A stretch of DNA of 10,373 nt, from contig QKYT01000532.1 of the NCBI GenBank assembly GCA_003550305.1, forward strand, positions 25,682-36,054, given 5' to 3'. How positions within the stretch are numbered: position 1 is the first letter of the stretch; every line of letters starts with the position of its first letter. Both the position numbers and the translations under genes were made by a program. The DNA is from Glomus cerebriforme (Eukaryota; Glomeromycota; Glomeromycetes; Glomerales; Glomeraceae). Positions 1-7,759 of the stretch are shown piece by piece. The notes beneath the pieces were generated by a model, which saw only the letters and a list, made by a program, of their open reading frames with translations, made no database searches and was not told the origin of the DNA.

Positions 1-125
1 TCTGCCTGTCACAGCCACAGTTCGTCTTAACTAGTCGGAGTAGTTTAAACAAAGTTTAATTTACTAGTCGCCAATTAAAAATATCCAAAATGACTAATCG
101 ATCAAATGGTCAACCAAAAAATAAC

Positions 126-142
126 GTATGACGTCGTATGAC
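126..142. promoter_or_regulatory. Short tandem motif with CRE-like core
   Basis: The decamer GTATGACGTC is followed directly by GTATGAC, making 1.7 tandem copies. The central TGACGTC resembles a CRE/bZIP site. It lies about 25 bp upstream of a TATA box and about 95 bp upstream of the Crinkler start codon, so a role in that promoter is possible. This is inference from position only. Confidence 0.25.
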
Positions 143-164
143 TCAAAAATTATTATTATTTTTC

Positions 165-172
165 TATATATA
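165..172 (+). promoter_or_regulatory. TATA box of the Crinkler-type gene
   Basis: The octamer TATATATA lies 64 bp upstream of the ATG at 236. It is followed by a pyrimidine-rich leader (about 181-230) with stretches such as cttttctctc and tttctttttc, as is common between TATA box and start codon in fungal genes. No ATG occurs between the TATA box and 236, which supports 236 as the start. Confidence 0.45.
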
Positions 173-235
173 CAACGCGTCTTCAAAACTTTTCTCTCAA
201 AAACATTTCTTTTTCTAAATTTACATTTTAGATAC

Positions 236-517
236 ATGATCGAAAGAAATTTAAACTGCTTTATCCTTGGTGACAAAGTTGGAAATGTTTTTGCGATTCC
301 TATTGGCCGAAATACTTTTGTTGGTGATGTTCCAGTCCCCTTTGATGAGTTAAGCGTTGAAAACTTTAAAGAACTCGTCTGGTGCAAGAAAAAAAATGAC
401 CTTAGTGTTGATAGTTCTGACAAATTATATCTTTGGAAGGTGGAAATTTACATCAATGCAATAATGAATATAAAGAAATGCTTAGAAACAATGGCATTAA
501 AATTCTCGAGAATATGA
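236..517 (+). CDS. Crinkler (CRN)-type N-terminal domain protein, truncated
   Basis: The 93-residue product begins MIERNLNCFILGD and reaches DKLYLWKVEI at residues 62-71. This matches the ubiquitin-like N-terminal domain of Crinkler-family proteins: an opening beta strand with Cys, a lysine-rich helix (KELVWCKKKN, 45-54), and the DKLxLWKV block that takes the place of the oomycete LxLFLAK motif. Crinklers are modular proteins; in oomycetes many act in host nuclei, while in mycorrhizal fungi the role is less clear. Full proteins carry a large C-terminal domain (kinase-like or NTPase-like), which is missing here: the frame stops 22 residues after the motif. Another frame stays open from about 442 to 582, suggesting a frameshift right after LWKV. 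The frame is open upstream to 128, but 236 is preferred because conserved sequence begins there and a TATA box precedes it. It is probably a disabled or N-terminal-only gene. Confidence 0.7.
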   Translation: MIERNLNCFILGDKVGNVFAIPIGRNTFVGDVPVPFDELSVENFKELVWCKKKNDLSVDSSDKLYLWKVEIYINAIMNIKKCLETMALKFSRI

Positions 518-533
518 TGAAAAAAAGTCTTAA

Positions 534-544
534 GATCTTAAGGA
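534..544 (+). repeat. 11-bp direct repeat, left copy (possible target duplication)
   Basis: GATCTTAAGGA occurs here and again at 3929-3939, just outside the outermost TCATTTG-type arrays. It could be a target-site duplication of one large insertion; Mutator-type elements make duplications of 9-11 bp. The termini just inside the two copies match only weakly (GATGNCA), and the sequence is partly self-complementary, so chance is not excluded. Confidence 0.35.
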
Positions 545-550
545 TATGGA

Positions 551-781
551 GATGTCATCTGGTCGGAAATGACCCGGTCATTTGAGGATTTGTCATTTGG
601 TCATTTCAGTCATTTGACTTTGATTGGCTGATATCTTATCATGTGATTCTAATCGAAAAATAAAAAAAATAAACCAAGCATAATGCAGGCCGGAACTATA
701 GTACCGGCTAACATTATATTCAAATTTCTCGGGTCATTTGTCATTTGTCATTTGAATCATTTGTCATTTCAAGTCATTTGC
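551..781 (+). repeat. TCATTTG-rich repeat array, left
   Basis: The heptamer TCATTTG, usually as GTCATTTG, recurs many times in two clusters (about 554-617 and 730-780), with variants TCATCTG and TCATTTC. Between them sits a near-perfect palindrome, GCCGGAACTATAGTACCGGC (689-708), flanked by ATAATG/CATTAT. The pattern resembles the subterminal repeats of non-autonomous DNA transposons. Similar heptamers in mixed orientation occur at 3784-3925. Confidence 0.6.
680..717. repeat. Near-perfect palindrome inside the TCATTTG region
   Basis: ATAATG at 680-685 pairs with CATTAT at 712-717 around GCCGG-A-ACTATAGT-A-CCGGC (689-708), which is self-complementary except for one position pair. Its reverse complement begins GCCGGTACTATA, which is identical to 6356-6367 inside the hAT-like fold-back element. 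This suggests a shared element family or a common transposase-binding motif. Confidence 0.5.
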
Positions 782-865
782 CGGGAACAGGGATTAAAGC
801 GCATTTCCCAAATAAACTCAAAAAACAACACATCCATATCATCGTGCAAGNNCCCGTCACCACTG

Positions 866-948
866 GTAAGTGTCTCAATGTTTTTGAAATGACTGTCTTA
901 CAAAATTAATATAACTAACTTGTCCATCTTTGGCTTGGACTTTAAAAG
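866..948 (+). other. Likely intron of the kinase pseudogene
   Basis: The donor GTAAGT lies at 866-871, the branch-point consensus ACTAAC at 914-919 and an AG acceptor at 947-948. A second AG at 958-959 would give a better reading frame into the following exon. The layout is typical of a short fungal intron and shows that this was once a spliced gene rather than a processed copy. Confidence 0.5.
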
Positions 949-1120
949 GACGTCTCGAGCTTGAAATTTCATCTCCCAAATTTATAAAATGGAGTCATAT
1001 AGCCATGTATCNGGAGATGGCTAACAAAATGTTCATTACGGTGAAAACATCTTATTTCATAAACCCGAAACTAAGGAACAACTCATCAAAGCTCTGTGCT
1101 GCATCTTAACTTTTCTCAGG

Positions 1121-1191
1121 GTATTTGTCTAATCTTTTTAATATTTTTATCTCGTAATTATACCTTTCTATAATTAATTATCAATTCTTAG
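1121..1191 (+). other. Intron of the kinase pseudogene
   Basis: This 71-bp AT-rich intron runs from GTATTT to TTAG and contains TAATTAAT-like branch candidates. Splicing it out joins TFLRG to YYKTNFMHRD without changing phase, restoring the run of sequence leading into the kinase catalytic loop. Confidence 0.6.
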
Positions 1192-1527
1192 GGTTATTAT
1201 AAAACAAATTTCATGCACCGTGATATTCAATTGGTATCGATGATAAATGGATAGTAATAAACTATGATCACACGTGCGAATCTCCCACGATTTCATCTTA
1301 CAATGATTTAGATAAAGCAAATCATGCACCGGAAATCTTCAATCTAAATGGATATCATGATAAAGCTGTTGACATCTGCTATCTGATTAGAATGGCTACA
1401 CAAGATTCAATATTAATTAATTATTCTAATAAACTTATGGAAATTAATCCAACAAAGAGGATAACAGCAAAAAGCGCATATCAGTGGCTCTGGAATGAAT
1501 ACAGAAATTATCTTGAGAAGGATTTTT

Positions 1528-2681
1528 NGAGAGAAAGTTTTATGGAGGATATTGAGGAGTAATTGTTTCTACTAATATAATTACAACTATTTGGTCTTAA
1601 CCTTCGAATAATTAATTCTTGACCTGATGTTTAGTTTTTTCGATTAAGTGCTGAAATTTAGTTTTTGTTTTTTTCTTTTAATACTTTGAATGCTACTTGG
1701 TCGTTTAGATAAATAGTTTTACCGCTTAATATTTTATTCTGCATTTAAAAATTATATTTTAAATGTACTGCCAATAAATTTATGCCACATGCAATAAAAA
1801 TCTTCTAGCTTATGATACGAAAGATACATGCAATAATATACAAAGTAAAATTCTTTATATTTTTGGAAAAAATTAAAATACATTCATAAAGAAAAAAAAA
1901 GCGGGGCCAAAAATGACATGCTTCCTGAATAGTTGATTGACTGTTCATGATTAGATAATTTGATGCACGAGTTTATTGAGTTTATAATGTTTGACTGTCG
2001 CAGTTGTTTGGAATGAACAAGTTTTTTTTGAATAATTGCCCCGGGACACAAGCTTCTTTTATATTTTATTCCTACTGCCCGTGGAAATGAATATTTAACC
2101 CGATTTATCAGAGTGGAGGTAAATTACGCCTATTGCTTCGTAGGGGTTTCCCGCTCATTGTTGAAAAATACAGTTTAACCATTCTGAAGTTAATTCAATT
2201 TCCAAAATTACACCCGAATATAAAGCTTATATTTGACGAAAGTAGTAAGCAACGTTAGGTGGAATTTATTTTTTATCTGATTGAAATTTTCCTGATGATT
2301 TGAATGTAAATTATCGTTCACTTTATTTGTGAAGAATTTAGCCAACTAATAAAAGAAAAAAGACAAAACTTTAAACATATATCAAATTACCAAATAATTC
2401 TAAAGAGAGAATTAATTGCAAATAGTTTTGTTATTATTTTTTTAATACATCATTAAATTATGTTTAGGTATATTTATGAAGAATAATTTCGTTTGAACTA
2501 TGATTTTTGTGATTAAATATCCATAATTATAGCATTATTACGTTTGGATTGAGAGTTAAGTGAATTGGTTAAGTTATCTATTTTATTAAATATTGTATAA
2601 TAGTTTTTAATTATAAAAAAAATTAAAATAATGACCTAAATGACTTCAAATGACAAATTACCAAATGACAATATCACTTAA
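1528..2681. repeat. 1154-bp duplicated unit, copy 1
   Basis: The unit starts with the N at 1528 and covers the last codons of the kinase pseudogene (RESFMEDIEE then stop), its 3' flank, and more than 1 kb of AT-rich DNA ending in CAAATGAC-type motifs. It repeats at 2682-3835 with the same length, the same homopolymers wherever I compared them, and an N at the corresponding first base. I see no gene, RNA or clear transposon terminus in the 1563-2630 part. Confidence 0.9.
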
Positions 2682-3835
2682 NGAGAGAAAGTTTTATGGA
2701 GGATATTGAGGAGTAATTGTTTCTACTAATATAATTACAACTATTTGGTCTTAACCTTCGAATAATTAATTCTTGACCTGATGTTTAGTTTTTTCGATTA
2801 AGTGCTGAAATTTAGTTTTTGTTTTTTTCTTTTAATACTTTGAATGCTACTTGGTCGTTTAGATAAATAGTTTTACCGCTTAATATTTTATTCTGCATTT
2901 AAAAATTATATTTTAAATGTACTGCCAATAAATTTATGCCACATGCAATAAAAATCTTCTAGCTTATGATACGAAAGATACATGCAATAATATACAAAGT
3001 AAAATTCTTTATATTTTTGGAAAAAATTAAAATACATTCATAAAGAAAAAAAAAGCGGGGCCAAAAATGACATGCTTCCTGAATAGTTGATTGACTGTTC
3101 ATGATTAGATAATTTGATGCACGAGTTTATTGAGTTTATAATGTTTGACTGTCGCAGTTGTTTGGAATGAACAAGTTTTTTTTGAATAATTGCCCCGGGA
3201 CACAAGCTTCTTTTATATTTTATTCCTACTGCCCGTGGAAATGAATATTTAACCCGATTTATCAGAGTGGAGGTAAATTACGCCTATTGCTTCGTAGGGG
3301 TTTCCCGCTCATTGTTGAAAAATACAGTTTAACCATTCTGAAGTTAATTCAATTTCCAAAATTACACCCGAATATAAAGCTTATATTTGACGAAAGTAGT
3401 AAGCAACGTTAGGTGGAATTTATTTTTTATCTGATTGAAATTTTCCTGATGATTTGAATGTAAATTATCGTTCACTTTATTTGTGAAGAATTTAGCCAAC
3501 TAATAAAAGAAAAAAGACAAAACTTTAAACATATATCAAATTACCAAATAATTCTAAAGAGAGAATTAATTGCAAATAGTTTTGTTATTATTTTTTTAAT
3601 ACATCATTAAATTATGTTTAGGTATATTTATGAAGAATAATTTCGTTTGAACTATGATTTTTGTGATTAAATATCCATAATTATAGCATTATTACGTTTG
3701 GATTGAGAGTTAAGTGAATTGGTTAAGTTATCTATTTTATTAAATATTGTATAATAGTTTTTAATTATAAAAAAAATTAAAATAATGACCTAAATGACTT
3801 CAAATGACAAATTACCAAATGACAATATCACTTAA
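2682..3835. repeat. 1154-bp duplicated unit, copy 2
   Basis: This is a head-to-tail copy of 1528-2681, offset by exactly 1154 bp along its length. It begins at an N directly after CACTTAA, and its end runs on into AAGGTCATTTG. Because the ambiguous base is copied too, an assembly error (same contig end placed twice) is more likely than a very recent tandem duplication. The unit is otherwise non-coding except for the last ten kinase codons at 2684-2716. Confidence 0.9.
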
Positions 3836-3925
3836 GGTCATTTGTCATAATGACTTACTGTATTTTGAATAACCAAAATGACATGGTCATCTGATCAAAG
3901 GTCAAATGATTTGTTATTTGTCATC
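3784..3925. repeat. CAAATGA/TCATTTG-rich repeat array, right
   Basis: CAAATGAC and AAATGAC dominate the left part of this array, GGTCATTTGTCAT lies at about 3836, and GGTCAAATGATTTG lies near 3900. Both orientations of the heptamer seen at 551-781 are present. With the 11-bp direct repeat just beyond (3929-3939), this looks like the opposite subterminal region of an element, or a second related element. The first part (3784-3835) also belongs to duplicated unit 2. Confidence 0.5.
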
Positions 3926-3928
3926 AAT

Positions 3929-3939
3929 GATCTTAAGGA
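3929..3939 (+). repeat. 11-bp direct repeat, right copy
   Basis: GATCTTAAGGA is identical to 534-544. It lies immediately outside the right TCATTTG-type array and about 80 bp upstream of the Fic start codon. See the left copy for interpretation. Confidence 0.35.
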
Positions 3940-4016
3940 GTCTGGAGTCTAGATAAAGATCTTACAACTCTATTAAAAATTAAACATTATTATATTTCAC
4001 TTATTGAAAGGATAAG

Positions 4017-5036
4017 ATGGATAGCATTAGATTTACATGCATTATTATTATTCTTTCAATTTTCATATGGGCCAGAAGACGGCAAGTAAGAAGAGAGAGA
4101 CAAAAAAATGTTGCCAGATCTGGTGAAATACTTATGGAAATGCTTTTTGATGATGAAGATTGTAAAAAATGGGTTGACAATAGAATCCAACAACTATATT
4201 CAAACATATCTGATGAAGATATTCGTAGTGGGAATATATTTTTGAGAGAATCTAAAATCTTTGATATAACCTTCAAATCATCATGTGAGNTAAGAGAGAG
4301 AGTAAATATTAGGAAAAGTAAGATTGACAAAAACCATCCNCTTAGCAAAAATATAATAAATAATGTTAGCAATAAGCTTGGAATATATCTGAATTATTCT
4401 TCGAATGCTATTGAAGGATCAGCTCTTAGTTTACAGGAAACTGAACTTGTTCTCTTATCAAATGAACTTATAAGAGCTAAACCGGGAGATATAATAGATG
4501 CTATTGGTCATCAACAGGCNTATCAGGAACTTCTAAAAATTGTAACCAAACCTCGTGATAATTTCACTATAGAAGATATTCTTAATATGCATAAGTACAT
4601 TATGTTGAACAGGCCTAATATAGGAGGAAAATTTCGTGAAGATTTTGTGAGAATCAAGAGAAGAAAAGTACTAACAGCTCATCCTCTTGAAATACCTACC
4701 TTAATGGATCAGCTAATAAAATGGGTAAAGTCTACTAATGATCACCCCTTAGATATGATTGTAAATTTTCATGCANGATTTATTCGAATTCATCCGTTTG
4801 AAGATGGTAATGGAAGGATGGTAAGACTTTTGTGTTGTCTTTTTTCTATGCAATCTGGATATGGTGTACTTAGTTTTGATAACAAAAGAAAGAGTAAATA
4901 TTTTGAATTCATAAAGGATTGGGAAGATAATGATAATTTGAATTCATTTGGCGAATTTGTATTTAAGGAAGTTGAAAGAACACTATCTATCTATGAAAAG
5001 TCTATTCTGCTTAGAGGAGTATGCATTATCGAATAG
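4017..5036 (+). CDS. Fic/fido domain protein with N-terminal membrane anchor
   Basis: This 339-residue protein carries the Fic signature HPFEDGNGR at 259-267. Fic enzymes transfer AMP from ATP to hydroxyl side chains of target proteins; His259 would be the catalytic base and the DGNGR loop binds phosphates and Mg. An SxxxEG inhibitory motif (Ser129-Glu133-Gly134) lies N-terminal to the core, as in class II Fic proteins and human FICD, where the Glu blocks ATP. The flap segment GGKFRED is at about 203-209 and IHPFEDGNGRMVRLL forms the core helix. Residues 6-19 are hydrophobic (CIIIILSIFIW) and are followed by RRRQVRRERQ, suggesting a single anchor with the domain on the cytosolic side. An in-frame TGA 12 bp upstream makes the ATG the first available start. 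Four Ns fall inside: two are silent (Pro108, Ala168), residue 92 is Leu/Ile/Val, and residue 254 (NGA) is probably Arg but could be Gly or stop. I see no TPR repeats, unlike FICD. Confidence 0.92.
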   Translation: MDSIRFTCIIIILSIFIWARRRQVRRERQKNVARSGEILMEMLFDDEDCKKWVDNRIQQLYSNISDEDIRSGNIFLRESKIFDITFKSSCEXRERVNIRKSKIDKNHXLSKNIINNVSNKLGIYLNYSSNAIEGSALSLQETELVLLSNELIRAKPGDIIDAIGHQQXYQELLKIVTKPRDNFTIEDILNMHKYIMLNRPNIGGKFREDFVRIKRRKVLTAHPLEIPTLMDQLIKWVKSTNDHPLDMIVNFHAXFIRIHPFEDGNGRMVRLLCCLFSMQSGYGVLSFDNKRKSKYFEFIKDWEDNDNLNSFGEFVFKEVERTLSIYEKSILLRGVCIIE

Positions 5037-5140
5037 GTTTTATCAAGGGGATAAAATATATTGGAGAACCTATTAAAATAATTTCCGTCAACGGGAAAAA
5101 AATTGTTTTTAAGGGTTTTAGAATTAGCGTGAAAAAATAA
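5021..5140 (+). other. Small overlapping frame at the Fic 3' end
   Basis: A second frame starts with ATG at 5021 inside the last Fic codons and runs 39 residues to TAA 5138-5140. It is rich in Lys, Ile and Val (FIKGIKYIG, then KKIVFKGFR). I recognise no family. It may be an old C-terminal extension of Fic separated by a frameshift, or chance. The region also holds a possible intron (GTATGC at 5019, CTAAC at 5188-5192, TTGCAG ending 5212) that would replace the Fic tail VCIIE by KYL. Confidence 0.2.
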
Positions 5141-6103
5141 TCAGTTAAAGAATAAATTAATATTATAACAAAGATAACAAATCATGTGCTAACGGCCATT
5201 TCTTTATTGCAGAAGTATTTGTAGAATAAAGTCTATAGCTAAATCTAGAATAATATGTACAAATTTAGATAGATTAAATATAAACAATAAAGAACTAGTA
5301 GTAAAAGTAGTAAAAGAGAAAGCATTTGTAAGTGGAAATAATTCAAAGTATAAATATTAGTTAAATAAAGAAAGTAATAAATATACAGTTAAACGCGTCT
5401 AAAACGCTATAAAACTGCGTATCCATCTCCGCTGAGCACCTTCAGGCGGTCACGTGATACAATTTATCTTATTCATTAATTCGTACATTTAACAAATTAT
5501 TGAGTCTAGTTCATGTCCAGATTGGTGATACGATACATACAAGTGACTTAGCACTTGCATAATTATTATATATTTTATTCTATATTACATAATAAAATAA
5601 TTTCAGTTACAGAAAAAAGATGACAGCCGAACATCTGTTAGAGTAAAAATATGAATAAAATGGACTATGACTTATCATTAATCATCATGTTAATTTATAA
5701 TTGAGACAAAAATAAATTACAATTAATTAATATGAGAAACTGTATATTAATCTTGTAATGCGTTAAAAAAAAATAATTTTATTTCGCGTAAATGAACGGA
5801 AGTACTCACTGCCAGTCTGCAACGCTTCGAACGCTCTAACGTTACCCGTTTCCTAATTATATTTGAGTCATTATTTTCATGTCATTTCTGTATACATTAT
5901 GGACAAATTCCGTACGAATTACACTGTTCGGAAATCTTAGATTATTCTTTTATAGGGCTTATAATGTAAAAAATTTAAATTTAAGCGTAACCTTTATGAT
6001 ACAATATTTATCAGTTTTTGGCTAAAATTAAGCAATAAAGGTATCAATATTGAAAAAAAGAAAACGTTCTCGAACAAAAATTCATAAAGATATTTAATAA
6101 ATT
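5141..6103. other. AT-rich intergenic region without a recognised gene
   Basis: No gene is supported here. A 48-codon stretch without stop (5214-5357) follows an acceptor-like TTCTTTATTGCAG but has no start and no recognisable family. Two less AT-rich patches (about 5392-5455 with GGCGGTCACGTGA, and about 5805-5852 with CAACGCTTCGAACGCTC) stand out from the surroundings, but I cannot pair them as transposon ends. Confidence 0.5.
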
Positions 6104-6111
6104 GTCAAAAT
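6104..6111. repeat. Imperfect target duplication, left of hAT-like element
   Basis: GTCAAAAT here compares with GTCAAATG at 6549-6556 on the other side. The first six bases match, consistent with an 8-bp hAT duplication that has since mutated. Confidence 0.4.
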
Positions 6112-6548
6112 TAGGGATGTTAACGGTCCGGTCCAGACCGACCAGACCGCGGTCCGGTTATAGGACCAAGTTTGGACCGGACCGATATAGGACTGGACCG
6201 ATAGGACCATCGGTCTTATAGAACGGTTTTATAAGAAAAAATTTTTTAACCGGCTAGATATAAATCGGGCCAAAGTTATAGTGCTGGCCCGAACTATGTA
6301 TGCTTGATCATGTGACTTATAATAACGCATCTTCTGCACAAATTCTATAATTCGGGCCGGTACTATAACTTTGGCCCGATTTATATCTAGCCGGTTGAAA
6401 AATTTTTTTTATAAGACCATTCTATAGGACCGTTCTATAGGACTGCAGTCCTATAGGACCGATCGGTCCCGGTCCGCGGTCCGGTCCTAGACCGCGAACT
6501 GATAAGGACTGGACCAAGACCGACCGAACCGGACCGTTAACATCCCTA
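6112..6548. mobile_element. Non-autonomous Ac/hAT-like fold-back element
   Basis: The element is 437 bp. Its ends are inverted copies of TAGGGATGTTAACGGTCCGG, very similar to the maize Ac/Ds terminus (known family: hAT, 8-bp target duplication). Subterminal regions are packed with GGTCCG/CGGACC and TATAGGACC motifs in both orientations, like the clustered transposase-binding repeats of Ac. The inner part is also an inverted repeat: AACCGGCTAGATATAAATCGGGCCAAAGTTATAGT (6248 onward) is perfectly repeated in reverse ending about 6398. Almost the whole element could therefore form one long hairpin with a loop of roughly 40 bp near 6305-6345. It is far more GC-rich than its surroundings and codes for nothing, so it would depend on a transposase elsewhere. 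Confidence 0.8.
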
Positions 6549-6556
6549 GTCAAATG

Positions 6557-7755
6557 AAAATCCGTAGAATGTAAAATATTATTCTTCTCAGCTACATTAC
6601 AATATATGATAATATCGAGAAGTTGTGATGTAACCTTGTTGAATTTCATCAGAATGAAAATATGACTATTTTTCCTTGGTGGGAGAATTCTTTTCTGTAA
6701 ATTATTGTTTAAGCGGTATTTTTAGAAATTTTTTTTTTTCCATAAGTTTCTTGAAATATAATTGGAGATAATTTTTTTGTTATTATTTTATTCTTCGATT
6801 TGACCAAATAGTAGAAGAAATAATAAGATGACCTCATAAGTTATTTGATATTTGTTACTATATATGTTTTTTTTAAAAAAAAAAAACTTTTTATAATAAT
6901 TATTATTTTTTACCATGAATAACCTATAATTGTTCTATGGCATCAGAATTCACCTCTAACGATGATTTATTTGTCCTGAAAGTTAATCTATACAGGATGG
7001 TTGATAGGTTTAAATTCATATCTGACCACCAATAAAAAATTATTGATTTCGTGATTTGATAATTAAATTTCAGCAAGTTTAGAATTTTGGAAGTATTTGT
7101 GACGAATACAGTACATGCATATGTACATACCTGATACTGTATAATTTTTAATAACAAACGGTATCCGTCTGAATCAATTCGTTAATTAATTAGTTCTCAT
7201 ATACATTTTATACACTATTTAACTTATCAGAAAATGTATTTAAAATCCGATTAGAATTCTGTTACAATATTATGTAATAAAAAATATACAAAATAAGTGT
7301 TCAGGTAAAATACAAAAATCCGTGTAAAAACCAAAACTTGTATCACTAAGACGAATTAAATATTGCAGTAATAATGTAATTTCATTCCATCGTTGTAAAA
7401 TTACTTTAAAGAAATAAAATTTTATATTTTCATATTATGTTTCATTTTATTAATTACATCATTAAAAGTATACTAATTTTTGAAAATATTTATTAATTTC
7501 ATAAAATAATTAGAAGGTTTTTATTTTCTATGCACCTGCAGAAAATGCAGGGTTGCGTAAAAATATAAATAAATACAAATTTGCGCATGCCATAAAAGTT
7601 TATCAATGCATATTTTCTTTTGTGTGCATCCCTTTTAATTTTATATAAAATTTTATTTCGGAAGTATGAATTACAATAAGATATACCATCATTTAACTGT
7701 GTGTCGCAATTATTAATATTTTCATAAGATTTTAATGTATTTCGGCGACTGAAGG
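6557..7755. other. AT-rich intergenic region without a recognised gene
   Basis: I see no convincing gene here. Long T and A runs occur at about 6866-6888. A 32-codon frame at 6937-7035 (starting MASEFTSNDD) has plausible composition but no recognisable family and stops early. A 6-bp stem with 5-nt loop at 7535-7551 is too short to call. Confidence 0.5.
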
Positions 7756-7759
7756 GAGC

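Larger units (their letters stand above)
797..1562 (+). pseudogene. Degraded Crinkler-type protein kinase, C-lobe
   Basis: Several frames together give a kinase C-lobe. A helix-like stretch with VHYGEN (from 1031) leads to CILTFLRGYY, interrupted by a 71-bp intron (GTATTT 1121 to TTAG 1191). The catalytic-loop motif HRD follows at 1216-1224, then NYD (1260-1268) in place of DFG/DFD, then APE (1326-1334). The terminal helix contains NPTKRITAK, then WLWNEYRNYLEKDF, and ends at TAA 1560-1562. An upstream intron is likely (GTAAGT at 866, CTAAC at 915-919, acceptor at 948 or 959). At least two frameshifts, near 1012-1031 and just after HRDIQ (about 1228-1240), break the frame, and no ATP-binding N-lobe is visible. 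This kinase type is known as a C-terminal module of Crinkler-like proteins in mycorrhizal fungi, so it may once have belonged to the Crinkler start at 236. Confidence 0.65.

Noticed and set aside
94..423. Minus-strand open frame opposite the Crinkler start
   Set aside because: It is antisense to a recognisable CRN domain and has no known motif; it follows from the base composition of the + strand gene.
551..781. CRISPR-like array because of repeated short motifs
   Set aside because: The motif is only 7 bp, the spacing is irregular and the setting is eukaryotic; it fits transposon subterminal repeats.
4001..4372. Minus-strand hydrophobic open frame opposite the Fic N-terminus
   Set aside because: It is antisense to the supported Fic gene; its Leu/Ser/Phe richness is the mirror of A-rich codons.
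5214..5360. 48-codon stop-free stretch after an acceptor-like TTGCAG
   Set aside because: It has no start codon and no family, and the only good donor (5019) would enter a different frame and stop at once.
6422..6649. Minus-strand open frame with GPDRGPGPIGPIG-like sequence
   Set aside because: It is translated from the GGTCCG repeats of the hAT-like element and is not a protein gene.
6937..7035. Short + strand frame starting MASEFTSNDD
   Set aside because: It has only 32 codons, no family, no clear splice continuation and no promoter; not enough to call a gene.
6924..7157. Minus-strand 77-codon frame
   Set aside because: It has no motif, lies in AT-rich DNA and overlaps the equally weak + strand frame.
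7535..7551. CCTGCA-GAAAA-TGCAGG hairpin
   Set aside because: A 6-bp stem in AT-rich DNA is expected by chance and nothing nearby needs a terminator.
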